A stretch of 64,000 bases of DNA from Stomoxys calcitrans. Lineage: Eukaryota; Arthropoda; Insecta; Diptera; Muscidae. Positions 34,230 to 46,246 of this stretch are shown in pieces. The notes under the pieces were generated by a model. The model searched no databases, was not told the DNA's origin, and saw nothing but the letters and a program-made list of their open reading frames with translations. The stretch covers positions 41,333,812-41,397,811 of the forward strand of contig NC_081553.1 in NCBI RefSeq assembly GCF_963082655.1, given 5' to 3'. Within the stretch, counting starts at the first letter, position 1; each line of letters starts with the position of its first letter. Made by a program: the position numbers and the translations under genes.

Positions 34230-35585
34230 AAAATATTGTGTACAGCAGGTATTGGTAAATAACCGTTTTTTCAATCGGCGTGTAGGATGATCTCCCGATT
34301 TAAGGTCATAAAAACGTCTTTTATTACCCGATATTAAAAACATAAAGAATAGAAAGTACTTTAAGTCCTACGATTCCCATAAATCTGAGTTAAAATTCTT
34401 TATGTTCACACCAAATATAATGCCAACGTCCCATTTCGAAAACTTACTCTCTTTTCACTTTGTCTGATTTATAAAATTTTATGCAAAAAAAAGACCAAAA
34501 ACAATGCTGCACATTTGTGTATATTAGTAGTCCAACATGCTCGTTTACAAGAACCCAAAAATTGGTTTGTGCAAAAAAAAAAAAAAAAAAAAATAAATAA
34601 AATTTAATTTCAAAACCAGTTCTACGGAAGAAGGTCATCTCCTCGTGACAAAGCCTACTGTGTAAAATATTTCTTTTTATCCCAAATAATTGATGCAGAC
34701 CACACATTTATCGACGATGAAAAGAAAAAACTTTTGTTTAAAAAGTCTTTAAACACCACCCATTATTACCATCTTCAAACCCCAGTGACGGACCACAGAC
34801 CTTTTGATGTAAATGAAATTGTCTTCGCTATTGACAAATTGAGTCAAATTTGTCGTTGTAGTTGTTGCTGTTAATGTCTATGCTACGTAATTCATGATCA
34901 TCAAATTGACTTCTTTGGGGAATGGTTGGTTGTATGTATGGTTCGATGAATGCATAGCAGCGAAAATTGGTCCTAAGTGCAAATGGACTTGTTGTACGTT
35001 GAGCATGTACTAAGGTACGAATTATACATTTGAGCATGCGCGACGCGCACACACATATCAACATGTCTCCCAAGCTTGTATTATGAACATTATGAACAGG
35101 TGTTGAATGAGTTTTGTGCGAGTATTAAGCCGAATGAGTAACTTTTCTGCCTTGGCTTTCGGTTGTAGACGATGCTTAATACTTTTTTTTTTATTGGTGT
35201 GCATAGGTTTTTTCGTCTATCGTTGTGTTTGAGTATTCGCGAGGAGTTACTAGATTGTGCGAGAATGTTAGTCTATATGTGATTAAACAGAAGTTAACTG
35301 CTATGGTTGCCATGTGTGGTGGATCGTTAAATAAGCTGAGTAATCCGCTATGGCTCTGCACATAATGAGGATCTTGCCATACACAGAGAAAGCGTTAATT
35401 TCCTTCTTAATGGCTGAACAAAATGAGCGCGTTAAGGAGCAACGCGTTGAAAAATGTGACTCTGCAAACAAATGTCAAAAATTCAACTCGCAAAAGTAAA
35501 ATAATTTGTAACATTGAAGACTAAAACACTATTAACGTGAGGCAACATAGAATTACGCTCACTTTCAAGTGTTTAATTTGAAAAT
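34230..35585. other. non-coding stretch, nothing recognised
   Basis: Contains an A homopolymer (34574-34592) and AT-rich DNA with some GC-richer pieces near 35030. No gene or known repeat was recognised. Confidence 0.5.
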
Positions 35586-36528
35586 TTTTACACCCTCCAC
35601 CATAGGATGGGGGTATACTAATTTCGTATTTCTATTTGTAACACCTTGAAATATGCGTCTAAGACCCCTAAAGTATATATATTCTTGATCGTCGTGACAT
35701 TTTAAGTCGAACTAGCCATGTCCGTCCGTCTGTCTGTCGAAAGCACGCTAACTTTTGCAGGAGTAAAGATAGCTGCTTGAAATTTTGCACAAATAGCTCT
35801 TATTAGTGTAGGTCGGTTGAGGTTGTAAATGGGCCAAATCGGTCCATGTTGTGATATAGCTGCCATATAAACCGATCTTGGGTCTTGACTACTTGAGCCT
35901 CTAGAGGGCGCAATTCTAGTCCGGTTTGACTGGAATTTTGCTTGTAATGTTTTGATATCACTTCCAACAAATCGGTCCATAACCTGGTATAGGTGCCATA
36001 TAAACCGATCGTGGATCTTGACTTCTTGAGCCTCTAGAGTGCGCAATTCTTATCCGATTTGGCTGAAATTTTGCATCACGTGTTCAACTTCTATCAACTG
36101 TGCTAAGTATGACGCAAATCGATACATAACCTGATGTAGCTTCTTGACTTCTTAAGCCTCTAGAGAGCGCAATTCTCATCCGATTTGGCAGAAATTTTGT
36201 ACAACGGCTTCTTCAACATAAGTGTCCAATATGGTCTGAATCGATCTATAGCTTGATACAGCTCCCATACAAAACCGATCTCCCGATTTTGCTTCTTGAG
36301 CCCCTACAAGACGCAATTCTTATCCGAATGGACTGAAATATATTTCACAATGACTTTTACAATGGTCAGCATGCAATTCAATTTTGGTCTGAATCGGACT
36401 ATAACTTGATATAGCTCCAATAGCATAACAGCCCTTATTCATTCTTTGTTCTCGAGCTCGACATGTGCTATCCATGGTGGAGGGTATATAAGATTTGGCC
36501 CGGCCGAACTTTGCATGCTCTTAATTGT
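35586..36528 (-). mobile_element. F1 element
   Basis: Tail TACACCCTCCACCATAGGAT at 35590, shortened body, and head at 36466-36528 (GCTATCCATGGTGGAGGGTA, GGCCCGGCCGAACTTTGCAT). Non-coding. Confidence 0.87.
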
Positions 36529-36554
36529 TTAACTTTTCGTCGTTGCTTTTGTGG

Positions 36555-37290
36555 GATTTGTGTGCAGAGTTGCATTTTTACAACTTGACGCTCAAAAACA
36601 ATGCTCAACACTTTCATTCTGTTACGGCCATTACACTCCCCGGCAGTTCGTTACCTTCCGTCCAGGTAGTTACAGCCCTGGTGGCCAGTTTACTGGCCGT
36701 AAAGATGTTCTCACTAGACGTCCCAGCGTTAACACCATACCACCTCACGTATTCCGTGATCGACCGGATCTCCATCTGCAAATCCGTTTAATGATCAGGC
36801 GGTCGGAAAAGGATCCCAATCGCTGGGTTCTCAATGTAGACCCCAGGCCCACACACTCCTCTTGTTCCAGATCCATTCTTGTAGCATGAACTTCCCGATG
36901 GCAATACCAGAGTTTGCCGCTGGCAAATATGATACTCGACCTCACGTGTTGTCTCAGGTAACCGATCGGAAACCTTTTCCATCACATTCTTGTTTCTCTC
37001 ATAGCCTTCCCAACTGCCCCTATCATCCACTTATTTTTTCATCCCTTTCAGTCTCATAACCGCAGTAGCCGCCGTAGGCTTGAGCTGTATGGCTATGGCT
37101 GGGATATCCAGAATAGTATCTAGTGTCCTGGTGGGCGTGGTCTTTATTGACGCGCCTATGCAGTCAACCAAACTACTGAGGTGTAAGTTAGTATTGGTTT
37201 AATTTCGCTCCTATAGAGCCAGTGGACTTTCCTCGGATGCAGGCCCCATTTCGAGCCCAAGTCTCATCCACATATTTGTTAATAAATGAG
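36555..37290 (-). pseudogene. LINE ORF2 fragment: RT end joined to RNase H
   Basis: On the minus strand, 37290-37130 resembles the post-RT region of the 10.4-14.5 kb element (ETWARNGACIRGKSTGSI... over two frames, CAGTAGTTTGGTTGACTGC). 37110-36870 gives IQLKPTAATAVMRLKG-like sequence, and 36860-36640 gives GVYIENPAIGILFRPPDH followed by the rest of RNase H. It is internally deleted and contains stops. The plus-strand 112-codon ORF over it is an antisense shadow. Confidence 0.75.
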
Positions 37291-37329
37291 CTACTTACGT
37301 AAATTTTTCTTTTCCTTAGTTCTATTTAA

Positions 37330-38027
37330 CTAAATTTTTATATCGAAATATCGTCCTATCTGGATCAAACTCGACACGATTACCGAGAGGTTTAAGGCCG
37401 TAAAACAGGATATTGGTCTATATGGCAGCTGTTTCCAAATATAGTCTGATCTGGACCATATTTATTGCGGATGTCGAAGGGTCCAATACAACTCATTAGA
37501 ACCAATTCGGCGAAATCGGCGAAAAATTGCGTCTGTTATGAGCCCAAGACCCTAAATTGGGAGATCGGTATAAATGCCAGCTATATCGAAATATGGTCCG
37601 ATACGAACCATACTCAGCATAGATGTCGATGTCTCTAATAAAACTCGTTTTGCCAAATTTCAGCGAAATCGGAGGTCGATACATATTACAGCTATATTCA
37701 ATTATAGTTTGATCCAAATGGGCCTCACACAACCTCTTGTGCCAAATTTCAGCTAAATAGGGTTATAAATGAGCCTTTTTCAGCCACCAGGGTTTTAAAT
37801 TGGGTGATCGGCATTTATGGCAGCTATATCAAAATATGGTCCGATCTCAACCATACTCGGAACAGATATCATGGATTTTAACATAACTAGTTGTTCGAAT
37901 AGTCAGCACAATTGGGTTGTAAATGTGCCTTTTGAGGGTATTAGACTTTATATGGGAAGATCGCTATATATATAGGGGATATATCAAGATAGTCCTATAT
38001 CTTCGAACTTAACCTGACTTTGGAAAT
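37330..38027 (+). repeat. F2-like body units
   Basis: Units with ATCGGTATAAATGCCAGCTA, CAAATTTCAGCGAAATCGG and TATGGCAGCTATATCAAAAT. Neither end is clear. Confidence 0.65.
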
Positions 38028-39292
38028 TACACTGGTCAACAAAATGAAAAAAGTTGCTTGTTTCCTCTGAGTTTTTTAGTGTTTCCATCTTAAATTGGCG
38101 TCTTAGTCCCAAATCGAACTTTGCGATATAGATAAGGACCATCATTTAAAATTTTTACCAATAATTTCTGTTTTTATTTTTTTTGGTAATAAAAAATATG
38201 TCTTTGTTGTTTTCGACATGAATTCGCAGAGAAGATGTTTTCCGATTGATCCAAATAATTTTTGATATATTTTTGGTGAATATACATTTGAAAAATCCAA
38301 AAAGAACTATATCGTGTAATGTAGAATTCGATCATTAGAACAAGCCATGGATTTGTCATTTTATATGTCACAAGCGCTTGGTGTGTCTACGGTTATGTTA
38401 CGGCGCCATAAAGGCCGGAAAAGGATATGACAATGTTTATGCGATATGATTTGCAAATAATTTATTGTTAGTATTATTAGGCCTGCTCGCCTAATTTTCC
38501 AGTAAAAATTTTGCGAGTTCAAATTTTTAAGAGATTAAAAATAGCCTTTTATATCTTTTGCTATTTATTTGAATTAAACAGCTGGTTTTCATAAATCAGC
38601 TGTTCGTTACTGCAAATTTTGCGGGGAATTTTTTCCTTTAGTGGAAGTTTGCTTGCAAACTCTATTGCCAATCTCTCAAAATGTTACTTGATCACAGGCA
38701 CTCTCCTGCTCTCTTCCTCTGGCGAATATAGTACGCGAACGACTTTTAGTAACAGTTTGTGCAAATTTAAAAACATTTTTCAGTACATGAACACAGAGTG
38801 ACCAAGGTGGCGTATGATGTATAACATATGTGACCATAAATATTTAAAAGTAATCATTCGCATCCAGGTACACTAAATTTAACAACGGACTTATTTTTAA
38901 CAGAGCTTCTCGCCAATTCAAGTGTATTAGAAACTTGACGGCATCTCATTTTCCACTTTAACATAAGCGCATTTTTTGACATACAATATGAGGAATCCAT
39001 AGCTTTTCCTGATATTACAATTCCATTTATGTACGCAATATTGACAATGTCCAATATTGATTTTTTATATTTTTCAAATAAAAATTTACCAAAAATATAT
39101 CAAAAATCATTTGGATAATGCACAAAACCTCTTCTTTGCGAATTCATATTGAGAAACAACTATGAAAACAACGTAAATTAGGGCCATAATTTACGCCATG
39201 TCTCCAAAACAAAAGCTGTTGAAGATAAACTCTTGCTGGATTTGGAAATAATGTATCAATTAGAGGAAAAAAAAATTATGTTGACCAGTGTC
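38028..39292 (+). mobile_element. element with long inverted repeats and Tc1-like ends
   Basis: Begins TACACTGGTCAACAAAATG and ends ATGTTGACCAGTG. Inner sequence is also inverted: 38221-38310 pairs with 39064-39146 (GAATTCGCAGAGAAG versus CTTCTTTGCGAATTC), and 38342-38372 with 38975-39008. The right half has a decayed coding stretch (about 38860-39110, with HLIFHFNISAFFDIQYEES) that is conserved in the copy at 43536-44232. I do not recognise the protein. No clear target duplication. Confidence 0.7.
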
Positions 39293-39699
39293 ATCGAAAT
39301 GTAACTCTCCTAATTCAAAATAATTCAAAAATTCCCCTGAGATTCACTCATGGTGTGATTATTCATATTAAAGTATAAAAAATTTTTAAAATGAATAATG
39401 GCAACACTTTTTCACATCATTTTAGTCAAATAGGTGCTCAAAGACATGCATACATTCGCAAAGGTGAGACTCCATTCATACATGCATATGAAAACGCACA
39501 CATGCGCAATCATAAAATCCATCCATCCATCATACGTACGTATCGTATGGGGCGAACACAAAAGAATAGTTTTGGGTCGTTGCTGCTGTAGAAACGCTAT
39601 TGTCATTGTTGTTTTTGCTGCTGCTGTTGTTGTTGGCTATGTCTGAGTTGGCGGCGGTGGCAGCGTCTCGTACGATCGATTTTGGAGATCTGGGCCTTT
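39293..39699. other. upstream non-coding DNA
   Basis: No repeat copy recognised. GCTGCTGCTGTTGTTGTTGG at about 39618 is a simple triplet run of the kind common near fly promoters. Confidence 0.4.
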
Positions 39700-40309
39700 T
39701 GTCCGACGATAGAAATGATTTTTAACATCTTCAGCAACATTCATTTGTGCACGAAACGTCAAAGTGTAACGGTCGTTAGATCAGCCCTCAGCGGATGTTA
39801 AATTTGAAGTGATAAAAAACCAGAGATTGGTTTTTATGTAATCGCCCTAAATCCACCATCAGCACGACAACAAAAAACCAACGGCCAAGTTTAAATTACT
39901 TTGGAAGAAGAAAGAAAAGTCGAAAAGCACAAAAAAGAGAAAAACAAAAGTGAAGTTCAAGTGAAGAAAGTGAACCAAGGCATACGCACATGAGCACAAA
40001 ACCCAAAACCCAAAATCAACAAAAGCCATTGTAAAACAAGCAAAGTAACGTAAAAAAGAAAGAGAATTAAAGAGACGGAAACATACAAAACGTCCAAACC
40101 AATGTTAGTCCATAGCAATTGTATTGACCATTTTGCATTTTGTAACTTTATCCTTGGCTTTGCCACAAATACTTGATTTTGTGGAGAATTACCACAAGCA
40201 AAGCTAAGCAAAATTTATTTTTGCCAACAGTTTTTCATATCAATCATAAAAAGTGTTAAATTTTTCAAACAGCGGGTCAGTCGTCGTCATCCTTAATTGC
40301 CATCTCATA
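39700..40309 (+). promoter_or_regulatory. probable promoter-proximal region and 5' UTR
   Basis: Repeat-free and A-rich, with stretches such as AGTGAAGTTCAAGTGAAGAA and AAAGAAAGAGAATTAAAGAG typical of fly 5' leaders. It runs directly into the start codon at 40310. No TATA box or initiator can be fixed, so the start site is unknown. Confidence 0.4.
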
Positions 40310-40682
40310 ATGGGTCATTTATCCATGTCCGATCGTAGTACCACCACCAGTGTGGAGACATCCACCACACAGACGGAGCTTAAGAGCCGCCTCACGGCGA
40401 ATGGCAAATCCACGAATGGTGCTGCCAGCGGATTCCCCACCAAAAATGGCCAGCCTTTGGTTTCGGCCGTCGATGGCGAAGTTAAGGTGATCGAACAGAA
40501 ACACCATGTCGATTTGGAACGATACACCAAAAATTTCAAAGGTGACACTGTTTTGGGCATTAAATTTCAAGCTCCCCTCAAGTGGGGCAATATCATTATG
40601 ATAACTGCGTTGCACATCTTCTTCGTCTATGCATACGTAACGTATCCCATGAGGAGGCTGAAACTTTATTCGGTGTTATATG
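40310..40682 (+). CDS. first coding exon, probable membrane acyl-CoA desaturase
   Basis: 124 codons plus one base, ending at a consensus splice donor (ATG then GTAAGT at 40683). The ATG at 40310 (ATAATGG context) is preferred; an in-frame ATG at 40253 would add 19 hydrophobic residues from leader-like DNA. Residues 1-60 are Ser/Thr-rich and low complexity. Residues 82-93 (LGIKFQAPLKWG) precede a membrane helix (94-112, IIMITALHIFFVYAYV). A basic PxKW-like motif followed by a helix with LHI is how insect delta-9 desaturases enter their first transmembrane segment. Those enzymes insert a double bond into fatty acyl-CoA at the ER. The His boxes that would prove this lie in later exons that are not visible. 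The exon is clean of repeats and has coding-like composition. The family call is inference. Confidence 0.55.
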
Positions 40683-41194
40683 GTAAGTTTAAAATTTGTG
40701 TTTTTTATTATGAGCATTTTAGAGAAATATTTTATTTTAAGATGGAACATATTTTTTTGCAATGTTTGCTGGGAAATACCTCAGAATTTTGTAATCAACT
40801 GTACGACTGCTTATAGAATTAGCACTAAATTCTTTATATTTTAAGCAAACGATTTGAAACTTGTTACAGAAAAGTTTTTTTTTAGCCCAATGTTTAGTTA
40901 CTTTCGGGGATAGTTTAAAGGGGACTTTAACTTGTCCATATATATACCGACACTAGAGAGCGATAGGCAAATAAAAAAGTGGAAATAATCTTTATATTAA
41001 TATATGACAAGCTGGTTGGTTGTGCTTCGCTACACCCATACGAGTTGGCGGCCCCTTTTGACATTTGAAAATTATTTATGTTCGCATTTAACTTTCAAAT
41101 AACTTTCATTAGAATCGCATATTTTCTCGTTTGGTATGCATAGCCATTTGGGGCATAATTTGTATATAATTTTATATAATTTTATATATAATAA
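40683..41194 (+). other. start of the first intron
   Basis: Donor GTAAGT at 40683. No desaturase His-box exon was found on the plus strand up to 64000, so the intron may exceed 23 kb. No repeat copy was recognised in this first part. Confidence 0.45.
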
Positions 41195-41517
41195 TTTTAT
41201 ATAATACCCTACATCGGGAGATATACCAGCTATATTCAACTATGATCCGAACTGGACCATATATAAAAATAATGGGTAGGGGCTTACCAAAACTTACTGT
41301 GCTAAATTTCAACGAAGTCGGATGAAAAATTTTCCTCTTGTGTGCTCAATACTCTATATAGGAAGATCGGTATATATGGCAGCTTTATCCAAATATAGTC
41401 CGATCTGGACCACATTCAACAAATTGGTGTAGGGGTCTCCCAGAACTCAAAGTGCTAAATTTCATCGAAATCGGATGAAAAATTCCCATTTTATAGGCTT
41501 AATACATCAGGAGATCG

Positions 41518-41554
<37 letters not shown>

Positions 41555-41885
41555 ATAGCTGCCAATATCCAAATACGGCCCGATCTGGACCACATTTGAC
41601 AGGAACAGGTAGGAGTAGGGATCAGAACTCACAGTGCCAATTTTCATCGAAATCGGTATTACATGGGTTTTTTATGGTCTTAATACCCTAAATCGGGAGA
41701 TAGGGCAGTCGGTATATAGGGCTATATCGAAATATGTTCCGAACTATACCACACTTGACAGAAATGGTTAGGGGTTTACCAGAACTCACTGTGCTAAATT
41801 TTATAAAAATCGGATGAAAAATTACCAATTTATTTCCTCAAGACTTTAAGTCAGGAGATCGGTCTAAACAGCGTTAATATATAAC
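41195..41885 (+). repeat. F2-like body units
   Basis: Units with ATCGGTATATATGGCAGCTT, AAATTTCATCGAAATCGGAT and CCGATCTGGACCACATT. A TA microsatellite (about 41519-41549) expands one unit. Confidence 0.7.
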
Positions 41886-42061
41886 TAAATTCCGATTTTA
41901 TGATATCAGAAAGTCAGATTTATATACAAAGAATACAGAAATCATCAAAATCAAGATATCTGCATAATTATAAATACCCAGCTTTTGGGTATACATGGGT
42001 AAATACCCGGGTATTTGCCCAATTTAGGTGTTTACCCATTGCCGATCTCTACAAATGAGCT

Positions 42062-42225
42062 AAGTTAGGTTAGGTAAGAGTGTCAGTCCTTTACTGACTC
42101 ACTTAGACAATTTTAGGTCCATTGTGATACCACAGTAGCGACAGACCAAGGCTTCTGGCGGGAATCGGACCCACGACCGCTGCACTGGTAATCCAAGCAC
42201 GCTACCAACTCGTCTACCGGGTCGC
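42062..42225 (-). mobile_element. tRNA-derived SINE, family 2
   Basis: The minus strand reads GGTAGACGAGTTGGTAGCGT (A box) and GTGGGTCCGATTCCCGC (B box). A short body (TTGGTCTGTCGCTACTGTGG) and a TTACCTAACCTAAC tail follow. It is distinct from SINE family 1 in sequence and length. Confidence 0.8.
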
Positions 42226-42532
42226 CCTAAATCGGTTTAGACTGGATGTAGTTCCCATGTAAAGTTGTCCCTCGATTTGATATCTTGAAAACAATTGCGG
42301 CTTGTAGGTACCGCATTTCTTTTCCGAATGGGCTGCAATTTTGCACGGAATCGAACCCACGACCCCTGCACTGGTAATCCAAGCACGCTACTAACTCGGC
42401 TACCGGGGCGCCCTAAATAGCTTAGACTGGATGTAATTCCCATGTAAATTGGTCCCTTTATTTGATATCTTGAAAACAATTGCGGTTTGCAGGGACCGCA
42501 TTTCCTTTCTGAATGGGCTGCAATTTTGCACG
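42161..42532. repeat. 186-bp tandem duplication
   Basis: 42161-42346 and 42347-42532 are consecutive copies. Each contains the tRNA-like part of SINE family 2 plus about 110 bp of F3-like sequence (GACTGGATGTAGTTCCCATG). The SINE was therefore in place before the duplication. Confidence 0.85.
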
Positions 42533-43205
42533 TAATGTTCAGATCATTCTATGACCTGATATAGCTTCCATATAAACCGATCGATTTGGCTAAAGTTTTG
42601 TATTTAGTATTCTGTTACTTCTTCGTCTTCTTCTTCCATCGACAATGGCAAGTACGAACCAACGGCCTATAACCTGATATAGATCCCGTGTGAACCGATC
42701 TCTCGGCTATTCTTGTTCGGCACCTGCAAGCCTTATTTATTGCCTAGTTTGGCAGATATTTGATACGTATAGTAAAATTATGCCCTTCAAGTAATAGATC
42801 GCAATTTTCATCGGATCATGTTTAGTTGAGGCCTTATGAAATTGGAAGAAATTAGTTCAGATTTGGATATAGCTTTGTGCGATTTGGACTAATATGCAAT
42901 AATATGTACATTTGTTATTCAATCTTCACGAAATTTGCTCAAAAGATGTCCTTGTGACTCTTGAGATTACCAGTGAAAGTCATAGACATCGGTTCTGATT
43001 TAAATGTAGCTTCCAATATATAAATCGTTAGATTTTTATTTTCAGATCGCAATAAAGTTGGATAAAGCTGCTATATATACCGATAGCCCGATTTTAAGTC
43101 TTGGGCATATACAAAACGCATTTACTACCCGATTTTGCTGCTATTTGGCACAGTAAGTTGTGCAATGATTCTCGACATCCCTTTCCAACGATTCGGATCG
43201 AACTA
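42228..43205 (-). repeat. F3/F4-like degenerate units
   Basis: Units such as ACCTGATATAGCTTCCATAT and TCTTGAAAACAATTGCGGC, later GCTGCTATATATACCGATAG. No intact head or tail. Confidence 0.55.
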
Positions 43206-43209
43206 TATG

Positions 43210-43535
43210 TTGATACGCAAAATGCAGATTTGCCCATTAACGTTCCATTAAGAAACAGGAGCGAAGTTCTCACATATCAATGAGTGCTATCATATTCAAG
43301 ATTAAGCTCAATGACAACGAACCTCCTTTTTATAGCACAGTCCGAACAGCGTGCCACAGTGCGTCACCCCTTTGGGGAAAATTTTTTACATGGCATAGTA
43401 CGCCACAAATGTCGCCAGCATTAGGAGGGAAAAATCACCATTAAAAATTTTTTTCTGATGTTCTCGCCAGGATTCGAACCCAAGCGTTCAGCGTCATAGA
43501 CAGACATCGTAACCTCTGCGCTAAGGTGGCTTCAT
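43210..43535 (-). mobile_element. tRNA-derived SINE, family 1
   Basis: The minus strand has GCGCAGAGGTTACGATGTCT and GGTTCGAATCC. The body has CATGTAAAAAATTTTCCCCA, and the tail AACGTTAATGGGCAAATCTG. A near full-length copy. Confidence 0.85.
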
Positions 43536-44232
43536 CGCCTTGCACATTCATCAAGTACAGAAAAACCAATAACAAACTTTGTGAAAATTGCGTATAAGCA
43601 TCACTTTCAAATAGAATTACGTCATCAGGACAAGTCGTAGGTTCCTCATACTGTATGTAAGGAATGCGTGATATATTCAAGGTTATGGTCCAGTGTAAGA
43701 GGAGACGCCTTAAAGTTTGTAACACCCATGATGTAGCACTTAAGATATTTTCTTTATTAAATTTAGTGAACATTGGTGCGTATGATTGCTTTTCGATAAT
43801 TATGCCCACATACGACATACATCATACGCCACCTTGGTGATTCATTTTAAATCACATCAGCAAGTCATGGGTGCTGTAGACTTTATGGCAATGATGGACA
43901 TTCTAAAACAGTTGAAAAACTAAATTGTGTTTGTATGAGTGGCAATAATGCTTTATGGCATCTCTTTTTCTACAGGCATATAACAGTGAACATATCATGG
44001 ATTTCTGACATACACTCATAGAAAAACATCTGCTGATAATAGGAGTTATTTTTGCTGCCATTAATGCAATAATTCTGCTGTTATATTAACATTGTTGCAT
44101 TGAAAAGTTTAATTTTTTGCTAAAATTGTCTACTCTATGCGTAATAGGATAGCTAGCATCCATATTTGAATGAAATATGGCAAAATTCATGCAATTCACT
44201 CAAACATTTTCATTTTGTTGACCAGTGTACAC
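43536..44232 (-). mobile_element. second copy of the long-inverted-repeat element, truncated
   Basis: The terminus at 44213-44232 is the reverse complement of TACACTGGTCAACAAAATG. An internal AAGGTGGCGTATGATGTAT block and the following coding-like stretch (WVLQTLRRLLLHWTI, then YIQYEEPTTC) match 38796-39060 in the same order. 43441-43818 is open for 125 codons. It is cut by SINE sequence at its far end. Protein family not recognised. Confidence 0.65.
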
Positions 44233-45423
44233 TGCCACTCTTTACTTTCGTCGGTAATAGGTATCTTAAGATACCCATTTATCCGATTGGAAATCTTGTA
44301 CATTGAAGATTCTATAACGCTCTTTAGATTGAGAATCACTCCCTGATTAAATTTTCTAGAACTTTGAACTAGAACTTCGAAAAATCCTGAATCATCATAT
44401 GTCATTTCACTTTTATTTATGTATGTTTTCCAAAGACATTAAAAGGTATGTAGATGATGACACTTCTCAAACTTCAAATAAGCTAGTGTTTTATGTTAAA
44501 CTTTCCTGTTAGCTATAGTTTCCATATATTTTAGTTTATGTCAACATGTTTATTGATAAGAAATGTGGAATAGACGTAGGGAAAAAAAACGACAATGCTC
44601 TTAATAAGTTAAAATTTCCTAACGTAACCGGCTTAATGTTCATTGTATGCACTTCAAGCTAGAGAAACTTGAATTATTGACAATCTAAAACTCGTTCGAA
44701 TGGGGAATAGGCTTCCGGCCAATGTCATTTCACCCAACTATGACATCCAGAAATTTCAAACTAATGTCAACCGACACTACTCCCTTTTTTCCCACTCTGA
44801 TCCTTACCTTTCCTTTGCCAACGCAATGCACTGCATTCATAGGGGACATCCCCTGCGCGCTGGTTGAAAAAAATTTTAATAGATTTATATACAGTACACT
44901 ACCATATCAGAACTTAGACAATTTTTTTAAGTTGAACTGAAACTGAACACAGACACAGTTTACATTAGCCCAATATTTTAGATGAAGAGCTCAAAGATTT
45001 GAGTTCTTTTGTAAAAAAAAACAGTTATAAGGATTCAACATTGTTACAATTTCAATTCAATGTTATAACTTCAACTATGAGACAAGGGAATTAACTACGT
45101 CATTCCTTTTCTAACGAAATATGAATCCAATTCGGCTCATAATCTAATATAGAATCCATATAAAGCGGCATCCCGTTTTACTTCTTGGATGTCTAAAGAA
45201 TATCTGAAATATTTTACATTCAATTGTATTATGACTTTCCATATTTGATGTCTTTGATGATGATGTTCCTTAAAGCCGCCATTGTTATGCGAATTAGATG
45301 AAAATTGGCTTATGATGTTCAGCACTATAATAACCTCTTGATGTTTCATGTATTTATCACTCGTAAATTTTAGGCGTAAAAAGACCAGTGATCCAGAAAG
45401 CAGAGGGAGGTGCTTAGATCATG
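44233..45423. other. non-coding stretch
   Basis: No gene or clear repeat copy. A weak F-like scrap lies at 45105-45190 (CGGCTCATAATCTAATATAG). Confidence 0.5.
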
Positions 45424-46246
45424 TAAATGCTGATTTTTTAACTTTTATCTTTTTGGCAATACAGGTTTAAACAGCTAACGCATGTTTCGTGTTTTGTTTT
45501 ACTGTCAAACATCTTCAGCTTGGTTTATAATTTAACCATGAATCGTCTTACAAACGAACAACGCTTGCAAATTATTGAATTTTATTATCAAAATGCGTGC
45601 TCTGTTAAGAAAGTTCATCGCGCGCTTCTTTCATTTTACGACAAAGCTCATTTTTGGCTCAATGGGTACGTAAATAAGCAGAATTGTAGATTGTGGAGAG
45701 AATTTCAGCCAAAAGCATTACAAGAGTTACCAATGCGTTCAGAAAAAGTCACAGTTTAGTTCAGCTTATAGGCTGGTGGCATCATTGGACCGTACTTCTT
45801 CAAAGATGATGCGAATCGTAACGTAACTGTGAATGGTGAGTGCTACCATGAGATGACGTCCATTTTTTTTTTGCCCAAAATGGAAGAGCTTGACTTCCAT
45901 GACATGTGGTTTCAACAAAATAGTGCCCGTGCCACACAGCACGCGAAACAATGGACTTATTGAGAGGCGAGTCTGGTGAACATTTTTTTTTAACTTTCGA
46001 GACCGGCCAATGGGTCACCTAGAACGTGCGATTTAACGCCATTGGACAAGAAAACATTGAAGCATTTATTGGAGAGATACCGGCTGAAATGTTGGAAAGA
46101 GTGTGCCAAAATTACACTAAGCGGATGGACGATTTGAGGCACAGTCACGGAAAACATTTGCATGAGGTAATCTACAAACATTAAATAATATGGACCGTAC
46201 TATCGATTAAAATGAGCATTTCATGAATTTTTCTGAATTTCATATG
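45424..46246 (+). pseudogene. internally deleted DD41D mariner, copy 2
   Basis: The 5' end is near 45430 (GCTGATTTTTTAAC). The start at 45538 reads NRLTNEQRLQIIEFYYQN, then RALLSFYDKAHFWLNGYVN: the same junction as at 23640, missing about 124 codons. A stop at 45757, frameshifts, QQNSA (second catalytic Asp to Asn) and loss of the segment after LTPLD follow. The C-terminus is complete (GKHLHEVIYKH, stop at about 46182). The 3' terminus appears to continue at 48012-48048 (TATAGCTCTTGAAAATGTAC) beyond an inserted F2. Confidence 0.85.

Noticed and set aside
36551..36889. 112-codon plus-strand ORF
   Set aside because: It lies antisense over a LINE RNase H fragment. The similar frame at 13663-13887 (minus) is antisense to the same domain.
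40253..40309. Upstream in-frame start for the host exon
   Set aside because: The extra 19 residues are leader-like, and the context of the ATG at 40310 is better.
40683..40816. Read-through of the exon ORF to 40816
   Set aside because: The sequence past the GTAAGT is AT-rich and its translation is unlike the rest; it is best read as intron.
42161..42225. Second possible tRNA gene
   Set aside because: It has a SINE body and tail attached and a duplicated half copy. It is not a functional tRNA.
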